A stretch of DNA of 64,000 nucleotides from Straminergon stramineum (Eukaryota > Streptophyta > Bryopsida > Hypnales > Calliergonaceae): contig OY987265.1 of the NCBI GenBank assembly GCA_963920665.1, forward strand, positions 29,145,001-29,209,000, written 5' to 3'. Shown here in pieces: positions 1-11,600 of the stretch (its first letter is position 1; each line of letters opens with the position of its first letter). The notes beneath the pieces are model-generated. The model saw only the letters and a list, made by a program, of their open reading frames with translations. It ran no database searches and was not told the origin of the DNA. The position numbers and the translations under genes were made by a program.

Positions 1-669
1 TTGCACCCCTTATCCTTTAGAGGTTAAAGTTCAAATGCAAATCACAAATTAAAAACAAACTAAGGACCAAAGAAAAGATGACTTTCAAGACTTTTAGAAT
101 AATTCTATTGCTTTTTGGTTTCTAAGAGCATTTTTCTTTTCTATCTTCTTTAAGGAAGTCCAATGTGGGAATTCTAGGGGACCTTGATGCATAAAACCTC
201 ATAGTCATAAATTTTATCTATTTAATTGATCTTGAAGTCTACATTGTTAGATTTAGAAAAGAAATAAAGTTGTCTTTCATTGTACTCTCTCTTGAATTTT
301 CTCCAAGACCATCCATTGTTGTTTTACTCTGTATTCATTACACTAGGTTCAAATTCCTTCTAATTTGCATTGTATCTTATTATTTAATGAAACAATGTCA
401 TAGTTGTTGTTTTTAGCTTGTCATCATCTTTAATTGATTATCTAAGGTAAAAATAGGTCATGTCCCTTTTGTATCATACTCAATATTTCAAATGCTCTTC
501 TAATTATAAATAACTATTGACTCCCGAAGAGAAGATTCTTTTTTTAGTTTAGGTGCTTGGCAAAAAATCCAATGTTTTATAGAAATGCCTAGGGTCTCAC
601 CAACATGTACAGTGGGGTACCAATCAAAATGTCGTTTTCGAATTCGTAGTGAGAAAAATTTAGGTATTG
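1..669. other. Intergenic, no gene seen
   Basis: AT-rich sequence without a credible coding stretch. Near 605 the bases TACAGTGGGGTACC look like the outer end of a Tc1/mariner inverted terminal repeat (TA followed by CAGTGGGGT). I could not find a matching right end, so this is only a possible element edge. Confidence 0.5.
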
Positions 670-1556
670 CCAACTTTGAAAGCCTCCCGAGAGCTCAAAA
701 ATTGGTATTTTACCACGAAATTTTTACCAAAGCATTATCTTTAAGTTAATTATATGCACGAAAAATTTTAAGGCCAAAAGATTCACCGAAAAAAGTTATT
801 TAAAATCTACCAACATTGGTAGTTGTGGAAATTTTTTCACTGCTGCCAACTTAGATAGCCTCCCAAAGATTGAATTATTTTTTTTTTGCCATAAAATTCA
901 CGGAAAAAAACCCTCTTTATGTTAATAACATATGATAAAAATTTCAAGGCCAAAAGATTAATACAAAAAAAGATATTAACAATCTACCAACATGTGTTGT
1001 TTTGAGAAACAATTGTGAAAACTGTTTCACTACTTCAACTTTGACACCCTCCCAAGGGCTCAAAAATTGCTTATTTACTATGAAATTTTTTCCTCAAAGT
1101 GATTTCTATGTTAATAACATTTTTGACAAGTTTCAAAGCGAAAAAAGTTATACAAAAAAAAAATTCAAAATCTACCAACATGTGTAGTTATGAAAAACCA
1201 TTTCACTACTTCCAACTTTGACACCCTCCTAAGGGCTGCAATTTTACTTATTTACCATGAATTTTTTTGCACAAGATCCCCTCTATGCTAATAACATGTG
1301 TGCCAAATTTGAAGGTCAAAATATTTATACAAAAAAAGAAATCCACAATCTACCAACATGTGTAGTTGTGGTAAACAATGGGGGAAACCATTTCATTGCT
1401 ACCAACTTTGGCACCCTCCCAATGGTTGAGAAATTGTGTATTTACCATGAAATTTTTGGCACAACATGCTCTTTATGATAACAACATTCATGCCAAATTT
1501 CAAGGTCAAAAAATTTATACAAAAAAATATATTTACAATCCATCAACGTGTATGTC
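670..1556. repeat. Tandem array of five ~176-190 bp units
   Basis: Five diverged direct copies begin at about 670, 846, 1035, 1212 and 1402. Each opens with CCAACTTTG or close to it, then CCTCCC, a Met-start-like AT-rich block, 'AAGG(C/T)CAAAA', and 'CTACCAACATG(T)G'. Spacing alternates 176, 189, 177 and 190 bp, so the array behaves as a ~366 bp dimer. The last unit is incomplete. Short open frames across it are by-products of the repeat and not genes. Confidence 0.85.
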
Positions 1557-1620
1557 CTCCATTTGCCTCAATCATTGCTTGTAACCTAGAGGGCATAGAA
1601 TGACATAGTTGAAGGAGCTT
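1556..1620 (-). pseudogene. Tc1/mariner transposase C-terminal remnant
   Basis: Read on the minus strand, the segment gives LLQLCHSMPSRLQAMIEANGG. This matches the C-terminal signature of Tc1/mariner transposases (SMP-R-R-x-A-V-I-x-A-x-G-G). No intact catalytic domain is recognisable upstream on the same strand, so it is a relic. It abuts the tandem array and may have carried it. Confidence 0.7.
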
Positions 1621-2493
1621 TGTACTGTACAACTTAGGATTGTCATGAGTGAACATCAATTGGATATCTCAAATGAGCCACAACCTTCAAAAAATCCTTG
1701 TAGGAATATCCCGTACTCATGCAACAATGATTACAACCATACAAAAGTAAATCCATATTAAAAGTAAAAATACACAAAAATAAAAATAAAAGGATTATTT
1801 CTGAAATTGATCACTATTGGTCACTAGACCTTTAGAACCTTCTTTGGAGTTTATACCCCTCCCTACTAATAAATAGAATTCTAACTCAACCCCAAGACCC
1901 AAAATTTAAACCCCCCACCCACAAGATTTATAAAGCTTTACAGAGGAGTAAAGAACGGAAAGCATATGGAGACAATATTCATTCATCCAAATGTTTGGCT
2001 CATCCATTTCCTTCTTGAGCTGAGGGATGCTCTCATACAAGCTCTTCATTGTCTTCATTCTTTCGACAACTTCATTTCATGTCGCCAAGTGCACTAGGAC
2101 CTTCAGAGATATTAGGGTTATCATGTGCAAGAAGTAGCCCATAAAAGGACCAGTGATTTCTTGCTTTATTGACCAATGGAAATACTGTAAAAATAAATAA
2201 AATAAAATGGGATTAAATTCTACACCACCAACATCAGAGAAGAATATTGCATGTGCTGTCCAAAAATACATAAAAATCGGACAAAAGAAAGTCTCCATAT
2301 GATCTATTCAAAACTGCTGAAAACAACACGAGGCCCAACGTGGATGTGAGTACCCGTAATCACAAACAGAATTTCAAGACGTGATTTGAATTACCCTCAT
2401 TGATCCATGTAAAGCAAGAGTATTGATGTTTGTTCAACATCATCGTACAGCACTTCCTGCCGAAGTGAAAGAATTTCTTTCCTGCACCTGCAG
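1621..2493. other. Intergenic / LpxA downstream region
   Basis: No supported gene. The part nearest 2493 should include the 3' untranslated region of the LpxA gene, which ends at 2494 on the minus strand. Short open frames here lack any recognisable motif. Confidence 0.5.
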
Positions 2494-5400
2494 TCAGAGA
2501 CTAGTCCAATGTCTAAACATGCAAATTCCTCGACGCTTCTCCCCAAAGCAGTTCCGCACAGAGCGCAGCATGGCCACCACCGCTGGAACCTCGGCCAACT
2601 CCTCGTTTGCCTCCTGCACAGCAAGGTAGCCATGACAACATGGAAGAGATTATCAATGAAGCTTTGCGATATCGGTAGTGCTGCATGTAAAAGTGACAGT
2701 GAAGAAGTATTCTAAGTCGCAGGGATCACGTCTAGAACCCCTGTCGACACTTACTATCAAACTCCTTACAATCACATTTCTATGCAACTTCTTCACTGAG
2801 ACATGACAGTGATAGTGAAAGTATAAAGTGAGTTTTGAACTGGGTACATCTATTTCTAGGAGTTTTAGTGAGGGGATAGAGGATGCGATACTAGAGAAGG
2901 TGATATTAAAGAGCTCTGGATGTAATCAGTACACTCGTCAGCCTCTATAGGTTACTCCACGCTGTCTTCGCTAAATTCTCACCATCTAATAGAATCATTC
3001 ACACTAAGAGATCAAAGCATTTTTGAGTTTCAAACATGTACTGCTGTTGTCGAGATTGAAAACCAATTTTATTTTATCACGTGACCGTAATGTTCGATAT
3101 AAGGTAATCTAATATTTGAAGGAAACCTAGAGAGACTAAAGAATGTAGAGGTAAATATGATTCACAAACCTATCTTGAACATGCACAACAGATACGTACC
3201 AAGTCAACAAGTCGATCTTCAAGACCCCCTGCGTCTGGGTCGCTGTTCATGAACAACTTCTGGTAAGTTCGTCGGATACTTTTGACCTGAGAATAACATC
3301 AGAGGTTAAGCAAAGCAAACAGAAGATTGAAGATAATCGTGAATTGAAACAACGTTCAATAGATTGCAGAAGATGCTGGTAGCTCTATAATAATAGATTG
3401 AATTTACCTCTATTTCAGAAAATCCAAGGCGCCGCATGCCTTCTAAATTCAAACCCCTTAATTCTGCACGATCTCCAGACACCATCATGTACATGGGGAC
3501 ATCCCTCGTGACCTGTCAGACAAGTAATCCCCACCCAAAGTCATGTATTTCAATTCTGAACAGCCTTGCAAACTTCAGTTCTCCAATTTTAATCATATAA
3601 GCAAAATTGACTTCCAAAATCTCCAGAGAATTATTTGGAATGTCGACCTAGAGGTATAAAAAAAACCTTCCATGATGTGGGCAAGCGATCAGAGGGCCCA
3701 CATCTGTATTAAAAAAATGCAAGATGAGATTAAGCAACCTCCTAAGAGCATAAGCATACAAATTAACCATCTGCTGCTAAACAGACTCATATATTACAGG
3801 AACCACAAGCATTAAATCGTGAAAGAACAAGCCAAACAAGAAGAAAATTCGGAAAAACGTGAACATGATAAAGACGAGTATTTTCAAAATTGAAGGGTGG
3901 AGTACCATGGAGCCACCGGCGAGGAAAGAATATGAATCAATATGACAATGTTGATGTATTGCAACTGCCCCACCCGTATGAATATAGTCCTGATATAGAG
4001 AACATTGACTTGGTAAGGATGCCGAGTATCACTTGTGGATTCCCAGAGTGGCTATTGCCATATGCCTAGTTCTCTAAAATTGTGTCTACAAGTATGCAAG
4101 GCAAGAAGTGAAACTAGAACAAAACCACGAAGAATTGGTAGAGCATTACCCTTCATTAGAAGCTGTGTAACATATCACAAAACATAATTGAACAACTACC
4201 TGCTTTGACGAAACTATAAAAACGTAGGAAGCCCAATAAACCTAGATATCATACCGAAGAGATATATCTAATGCATTACTTCAAGTAAGGAGGTAGATAT
4301 ACCTCAAGTATGACATGGCCTCCAATGAGAGTACCATTAGCTAGGATATTGTGATTGCCCAGTTTACAATCATGAGCTATGTGACATGAGCCCATTATCA
4401 GATTATTATCACCTATAACCTGCCAAAAACAACAATAAAGCATTCATCTGTGAGTGGACATTAAAAACACCTTAACGGACAAAATCCAAGACTATGTTGG
4501 GTAACACAATGAGCAGAAAGATCACATACCGTACAATCATTTGGCTTTGAGGATCTGTGTATGCTAGCATACTCCCGGATATCATTATTATTACCAATGT
4601 GGAGATAACACTCGTCTCCCTCCTGCACAATATTATATACAGAAAATGATTAGGGAATTTCACAACCCTGAGTGGTACCCTCGTAGTCTTGAAATGAAGG
4701 TTCAAACTTTAAACCCTCTGGTTATCAGCATATTCAGTGTTTCAATGTTTCAGTGTTCTTCAGTAAATTGATAGGTACATACAAAACAGTCATTGTGTTA
4801 CTGCCCGAATAACACTCAAATTACTTTTGAAAATACCGGTACATAATTTTTACACGCACTACATTCATACACTTTTAGCACTAAAATGACATTCATTTCA
4901 TTGCTAAAATTCTTCAAGTATTAGTGTATACGAAAATGATGTAACTACAAATGTTGATTCAATGACACTGATACAATGACCGATATGATAGAAAAGAAAC
5001 CACACCTTGTATTTCATGTCCTGGCACTTAACCCCAACAACGGCATGATAGCCAATAGTGTTGTGATTGCCAATAACTGTGCGTCCTGAGATGTCTGCAC
5101 CAACCACTGCACCACTGATGCACAATGTCCCTCAGACACTGATCTGCCAAATGCTTGATACATGCTGCATAAAGAGTAGCCAGCTCATACACAACTTTAT
5201 CATCCATTTGTCCAATTGCAATGACGAAATTAAGAAAATTGTGTGCAAGAAATCACATAACGAGATAGAGACTTACTTCATGACTTCACAACCTTCTCCA
5301 AGTTCTGTGTTTCCACATACGTGACTGCCAGCATGTAACTTGCAGCCATATCCTACTGATACACCAGGCCCCACTGTACAAAAGGCACCAATAACAACAC

Positions 5401-6251
5401 CCTGCAAGATGAAATTGTCGGGTTTTTTGGTTACCACCATTTGGAAAGCAACTGCATCAGTTGACAACAAATGCATTGATAATTCAAGGAAACCTATTAT
5501 GAAACCTTATGCTGCACTCAAGGGAACAGGAGCCAAATCCACCTAAGAAAGGTAGCTTGAAATCTTTTCTCTCAATATTTTTATAGGTATTCATGTAAGC
5601 TCTACCTCTTCATGCTCCTTGTTACTTGGACTCGTGAGCTTTTAACAAAACAAGGTAGAACAAATAAAAGTAATTTTTGCAACAATCAACGTGTAGGATT
5701 TCTTGACATCTCAAACTTGTTGCTTCAACCTATGCAATATAGCTGGCACTCAAAAGCAACAGGCCTCAAATATAATATTTGGCTTACATGCTTTATAAAC
5801 GGTCAGTCGTCTTCAAAACCTAAAGCTTCAAGAGTAGGTAACATGAATCATCAGGGTTACTAAACAGTGCATAAACTTTGAAGACTAAAAACTCACCTCA
5901 CCTATGAAGGCATCCGGATGAACTATCGCTGTGTCATGGATACTCCTGCTCTCCGGAAGTACACTCGTCAATGCCGCGTTCACCATGGTTGTGGATACGG
6001 TATCACCCTTCCCCCTTCTCCCAAGTGGCACAATATTTTCGGTTTGTATCTCATCCCTCTTCTCTGAAAAGTCAGGCTCTGCAGTACACAGTAAAATTCG
6101 GTAAAAATCGACCCATTTGCCAGGCCAAAACACTTTACTAGAAAATTCTGAAGAAATTCAAACAGTAAAACATACCTGCCACTGCGCTAGACTTCATTCC
6201 CCTGTTGCAAGAACGCTGTCCCTCAAGCAAACTCCTCCGGATTGCCGTCAT
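2494..6251 (-). CDS. LPXA: UDP-N-acetylglucosamine acyltransferase, plant LpxA
   Basis: LpxA transfers a 3-hydroxyacyl chain from acyl carrier protein to UDP-GlcNAc, the first step of lipid A-type synthesis; in Arabidopsis this pathway is mitochondrial. Ten exons, all with GT-AG introns, join in frame to 365 aa: 6251-6176, 6078-5897, 5401-5277, 5114-5006, 4622-4530, 4419-4303, 3989-3906, 3512-3408, 3286-3200, 2613-2494. Residues 1 to about 75 are Arg/Ser-rich and lack the fold, suiting a targeting peptide. Hexapeptide repeats follow from about residue 77 (VVIGAF, VSVGYG, TVIGNH). HIAHDC places the family's catalytic His at about residue 211. [13 protein letters not shown] sequence ([17 protein letters not shown]) and the C-terminal RGICMFRHW match plant LpxA. 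The product is about 30 aa longer than Arabidopsis LpxA as I recall it (334 aa), mostly at the N terminus. The start is the first ATG of the open exon. Expression is not addressed by the sequence. Confidence 0.95.
2700..2935. repeat. Dispersed repeat in LpxA intron 9
   Basis: This intronic block resembles 10360-10575 in intron 3 of the CofE-like gene. Shared stretches include TTAGTGAGG, GATATTA-like and AGAGAAGGT followed by ATTAAAGAGCT. No coding capacity or terminal repeats are seen, so the repeat class is unknown. Confidence 0.6.
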
Positions 6252-7374
6252 TGTGTTCTGGGAAACAAAAACCACACCCACTGAGATTTCAAACCTTGAA
6301 TTCAAAATGACAAAAGACTGTCAATAACTGCACATATCAATTCATGCATAACTCAATACAGAACTTCAAACTACCAATATGAACATATTGTAGAAAACCA
6401 CCCCCAAGAACTATGACGAGGTGTTAGTTATAGGTTCCGTAACAGGATGGAATACTGGTAAGGGAATTCAAATCTCTATATGAAGGCAAGTTGTTCTGAT
6501 ACAAATTCGGGGATTAGAATCTCGCAAAGCCCAAAATGGAAAGAAGGAAGAGAATCCCGCAGTGGAAGTTGTGCACTAAAAAAAAGAACATATTCTAGAA
6601 AAACCCAAGCAATGTTACAATTGGCATTGATAAATGCGGCTAAATATTCTAAAATATCTCTTGGCGTTTTTCTACTGGTGAAGTATGCCTCCCTGGTTGT
6701 GTTGTGATTGTTCTGGTTTTTAATAGAGTGATCATCCCTTTTGCTTCCAAAGAAGGAAAGAGAGAAGTATGTCCAGTAGGGTAAACGGGTGAAGCGGTGG
6801 AAAGAAAAACATACAGAGAGGAGGCTCCATCTGGTGGAATTCGGCACGAACAGTGAAGATCGCTGTACCGAGGACGAAGCAGGCATGGAAGTGCACGGGA
6901 CACTACCTCCCAAAAGACTTGAAAAGACTTGGGAGGCCATGGCACTGCCACTTTCAACCAGAAGCCTCTCTACAAGAAGCCAACAACACTGTGTCCCTCG
7001 TGGAGTCGGCGAATCTTCGCTAGTTGGAGTGCAATCTTGAGGCCTAATGGAGTTCTCACGGGCATCACCACCCCAGCTCTCTGTTAGCCTATTTTGCAGC
7101 TGCCGAAATTGGGAGGCCTGCAAAGGAATTGATCACGCTGCTTAAGTCCATTGTTTGACCCCGTAGAGAGTACTGCTTCGCATCGGGTCTCAGAAGCTAG
7201 TATTGTCAGAATCTGAGTCTTTTGAGAACTCTTACCAATTTCCTTGAAATACCCTACTAGGTCTTCAAAAATTTGTCTCTTCATTGAAGTGAGAAATCTC
7301 TAGCACAGCTTCCTGGATTTCTTGCATTATAGCATCCTTGAAGGTATTGAAATTGGACATGATCTCGTTACTTT
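6252..7374. other. LpxA upstream region with unassigned open frames
   Basis: This stretch has higher GC than typical intergenic DNA here. On the minus strand it holds open frames of 215 aa (7123-6476) and 66 aa (7284-7084), and a short one near 7360 starting MSNFNTFKDAIMQEIQEAVL that looks helical. I recognise no family and found no splice model joining them. It may contain 3' exons of the tentative gene at 7375-8160, a degraded gene, or the LpxA promoter plus leader. A 13-base match to a cDNA-library EcoRI adapter lies at 6837-6849. Confidence 0.4.
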
Positions 7375-8160
7375 CTATTCTCTGAAATACTTGTAAGATT
7401 CAAAGACCAACCAGCCTCTAACAAGCATTAAGACAGTAAGCACAACGACAAGCACAACAAAACAAGCAGCTACTCTACGAGGGGTTCTGTCCTTGAAGCA
7501 CTGGCACAATTTTCGTGTAAGGTCCTACTCAAACTTCCTCACATTCACTGTACTGTAACTTTTGCCAATGCAAAGCCTTCTCCTCTAGAGCCCGACAAAC
7601 GTCTATCCTGCATAACGCTCTGTACTGGTACATGTGGTTCACTTTCCATCCCTTGAGAAACCAGGGTGCGCTCTGTCAAATGCAATGCAAGCGACCAAGG
7701 AGATCAGATTTCAAGTGACCCAACTTGGTAACGCAAGAAGGCAAGCAATTCGCCTTACCGAGTGCGGCACTGGCCATCTTCTGCGGGATTCGGACAGTGT
7801 GACAAGACGAACTTCTGAGGCGCCAACCTCCTCTGCTACTAATTGTGCTGTTCTCAAAGTACAAGAGAACTGGGCTGGCCACTCTGCCCACTCCCCCACC
7901 AAAACCTAAGCCGCCATCAACAAAAATGGAACAAAACTCTGTATAAAAATCACCATACGCCACCTGCTCACATCCCTCCGCTTTCAAATTCCGATCGACC
8001 ATTTTTGCAGAGGAGCACTATCAAAAATGAGAAGTCACCAAAATGAGAATTTTCCTCACAAATGCGACAAGATTGTGAAATCTGAGACGGAGTGACTGAC
8101 CTTGGGCTTAAGGCGTCTCCGACTGAGGCTGTCTCCAACCACCTTCTTCGCAACCTGCAT
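7375..8160 (-). CDS. Tentative gene, small single-pass membrane protein
   Basis: Function not recognised. On the minus strand four pieces join in one frame: 8160-8101 (MQVAKKVVGDSLSRRRLKPK), 7905-7759, 7672-7601 and 7500-7375, about 134 aa with GT-AG introns of 195, 86 and 100 nt. The second piece contains GEWAEWPAQF and ends WPVPHS; the third begins SAPWFLKGWKVNHMYQYRA. The fourth has a basic patch (KDRTPRR), then about 19 hydrophobic residues (VAACFVVLVVVLTVLMLV), a likely membrane segment, and then FESYKYFRE. The third exon could instead run to 7535, leaving an implausible 34-nt intron. In-phase boundaries and coding-like sequence are the only support. It shares an upstream region of under 500 bp with the divergent CofE-like gene. 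Confidence 0.4.
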
Positions 8161-8635
8161 AGCTTGGCCAACATTTGCAGGTCAGACGAAGGCTACTCCA
8201 GTGGAATCGAACCTTGACACTCCACCCTGACACTTCACTTTCCTAGAGTGGCAGCGCCCCTTTCGCCACCAGATTCGCCATCTCAGACACCTGCGACACT
8301 GAGAAACTATTTCTTAAACCGCTCGAAAAAAATTACTGTCAAGACCTCTCTAAAACTCGCAGTCTTCGAGTGACGACAAACCAGTGATGAGTGGAGCTTG
8401 AAGCCCCTGTAAGTTACAGTAGTGCCGCACCACCTGGAAAGCTATCCAAAAAGGTTTTAGCGAGCCAGTAATGGACGCGAAACAGGAACGATCGAAGGTC
8501 AGACTTGGTTAGGGTCCATTTTCCGGACCCCGATTGTGTATACTCTGGGTGGGGATGGACCCCCTGCAAATCTCCAAACCCCTAAACGAGGTTTAGTGAT
8601 GGGATTGTAAAACTCTTGGGGTTTTGGGAATTCGT
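8161..8635. promoter_or_regulatory. Probable divergent promoter region
   Basis: 475 bp between the tentative minus-strand gene and the CofE-like gene on the plus strand. No clear TATA box or known operator stands out. It is called regulatory only because two start codons point away from it. Confidence 0.35.
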
Positions 8636-11600
8636 ATGGATTGTGGTTGCGAGTTTGCTGAGGTGCGCGGTATTGGTGTGAGGTTCGGGATCATGATGAA
8701 CATCCGAGCATTCATGGCTCCGATTGCGCTTCCACTGGGGTCGTCGTCTTGGAGTCCTGGATTCGCAGGACTGCGAGTGAGGTCGAGATTGCAAAATGCT
8801 CGAGGATTTGGAAAAGGAACAATCACATGTGCTGCAGCTGAGAGGTTGAATTCTTCCTCGCCGGAGGCAACTGAGCCGGTGCAAATATTGTCGCTGCAGC
8901 AGTGCACGTATGGGGAGCGCAATGTGCTTTGGGTTGCGTCGGAGCTGCAGCGCCTGCTTTCCATGCAGGTGAGCTCTCGTCTTCTTGTCGGAAATTATTA
9001 GGCTATTTGTCTGAAATCACCTGCTTCCCAAATTCCCTTCCTTCTCAATGCAAGGAGGTGATCGTAGCCAAATGCAAATGGAGATTGCTGCATTATCTTT
9101 CCAAAAAATTCTCGAACCCTAACCTCACGGCCCAGAAACTCTAAATTGTATAAGAGCGTGATTTTGTTGAGCTCGCTCCACCAATTCTCGAACCCTAAAC
9201 CCTAATTTGTTGAATAGCGTGATTACGTTGAGATTGTTCCACCAATTCACGGGTCAGAAACCCTAAATTGTTAGAAGAGCGTGATTCTTTCGGTCGCGGC
9301 GATGATACTCTCGCAGGTTTGGGGTTTGAAGTGGAACCGTAATCTGTACGTTGGTACGAAATCAATATCAGGTTCAACAGAGTTGTCCTGAAAGTCATTG
9401 AAAGTGAGGTGCTGCCCTTGCTTCCGTGCAGAAGTCGAGGTGAATTAATGAATGTTAACTCGAATAGGTGTTTGTCAGCCTTTTCTTGTGTTTCAATCAT
9501 GAATCTGAAACAGTGTCGAATTTAAGGTTATAGCTATGAGATTTTATGGTTTTGCTGTTGGATTCATTGCTCGTCTCGATTCCTAAGCAATGCTTACGAT
9601 GTCAAAAGCTTTTGCTCCTAAGTTTAGGGTCCGGGGTGCGAAGGTCGGACTGAAACCTAGATTGGGGAAGAAATGCTAATAGAGTACGTGCAGTTCTGAG
9701 TTGCTATCATCCCCAAGTACACACAGTTGGACGAGAATTTCAATACAGTTGAGAAAATGAATTGGCAATACAATTGACATTGTTTAATGTAGGTGCAAAA
9801 CGAGGGTTGACACAACATCATTCATCGGAGATATTTAATACTTCGTTTAGGGTTACTGAAGTTTGAGAGATCCTTTGTTTTGCAGAGGAATCCAGGTGAT
9901 GGATTAGTGCTGACAAGAGGTCAGTGGAGCTGGGACATTCAAGAACCAAGCTATTATCAGTTTAAAGGATTGATGCAGTACGATAATCTTATTGTGCCAA
10001 ATTGTTCTCTTGTTGTGTTTTGGTGCAAGATCTGTGAATTCATGGCTTTTAGTTCTTTTACTCAAATGTCTCAGATCATATTCGGAAACCGATCTTTCAT
10101 TGCTTAAGATGTGTGTGCATGACGTTGTGCCCGCGCAGGTTCTGCAACACTTCAAGTAAATTCGAACTTTTTGTGCCAGAAGTTTCAGCCAAACTACAAC
10201 TTCTGTCGAACGCCCCCCTTGATTCCATTACCGCCTCTTTGAAGGTGCGTTTTCCTGTGATGACAATTCTTTGTACTCCCCTGCAACATTTTGAATTTTG
10301 CATGTACATAACTCCGTTACACCCAAACACCTTTATGGTCACCCAAATTGCATGTGGTCATTAAGTGGAGTTCTATAACATTGTGACAAGTCCCATTTTG
10401 ACATTTGACAAAGTTCTTATTATCACATTTGCTTGGTACTTCTAGTGACATTAGGAGTGATGATGAGAGTACAAATGAGTTCTGAACTATGTGAGTCTGT
10501 TCTCTTTGGTTTAGTGAGGGAACATAAGTAATGATATTAGAGAAGGTTACATTAAAGAGCTTGGTGTAACTGCGTGTGCTATTATGTTTCAGATTTCTCC
10601 TAGACACCCCAATGAGAATCCTCCTCAACGAGAAGATGGATACTGGCGAGCATACATTACACGTGCTGGAGAGTCCACGGCTATGCAGGTTCAATCATCA
10701 ATTTTTCGCCACATTATCTGCTCTAAGTTATAGAATATATTGGACTGTATCTGTTAACAGTGTTTCGAATCACACTGTTTGAGGGACTGTTAGACAGCGT
10801 CATATAGAGAAGCCTCCCCTTGGTTCTTAAGAATGGTCACAGAGATCATATGGAGGTCACATTGCAACCATAAGGAGACCTCCCATGAATCATGTGGAAG
10901 ATTCTCTTTATGATGCTGTCTAAAAGTCCCTGAAAGAGTCCAATTTACTGAAAACCCTGTTTTGGGACTAAAAGTTTTTTGGCCGTAGTTTAGACGCCAC
11001 ATGTTTGTAGCAACTGTATGGTAGAAAAGGACTAAGAATATTACCACTGAAGACAAGTCTTGATGCTTACTTTACAGGTGGTAGTGGATTTGCAAGCCAA
11101 GGACGAAAAGGCACTTGCTGAACTTCAGGCATGACTTTCAATTGCTTTATTCTTTGGGTGAGAGAATTTGTTATCTTATCAATTTTTATTATTTTGAAGA
11201 CTGAACACTTATGTTAAACTTTAAACCTCTAAGTGTTCATATGGTCAAAAGTGGTTGCCTCCATATCTGTAGGAGTTGAAACAAATCGTTGAAAAATCTC
11301 TCAGGAAGGTAATAAGTGGTTTCAATTGACACAAGAAATCATAGCCTATATTGATGAACAATAAGAATATGTTTTGTAACTATGATCGACTATCATCTTC
11401 CGAGTGAACTTTTTGTTTTCAGCTTGGGCACTCCAGGGCTGAATGCAGATTTTTGGGTATTGGTTTAAATGTGGTGGTCTTAGAACTGCTTGGGAATTGG
11501 TATTTGTAGGCAGTGCGTGTTGACGTAGACTATATATCATATGGCCCGCATGGACGGACAGCCCATAGTCAGCACATAATATTGCCGGTTCGATATTCAG

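Noticed and set aside
3664..3703. Extra LpxA exon between exons 7 and 8
   Set aside because: Splice-like ends exist, but including it breaks the match [14 protein letters not shown] to plant LpxA.
6476..7123. 215-codon minus-strand frame as a gene
   Set aside because: Odd composition, no motif, no splice context. Kept only as an unassigned frame.
7968..8174. CRICEE in a 68-codon frame as a RING-CH zinc finger
   Set aside because: The remaining Cys/His pairs are absent, and the overlapping MQVAKK frame has a donor and in-phase continuation.
8195..8220. tRNA T-loop-like GGTTCGATTCC on the minus strand
   Set aside because: The bases around it cannot form a T stem, and no acceptor or anticodon arm is found.
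8593..8964. Minus-strand frames of 100 and 123 codons
   Set aside because: Shadows of the first exon of the CofE-like gene.
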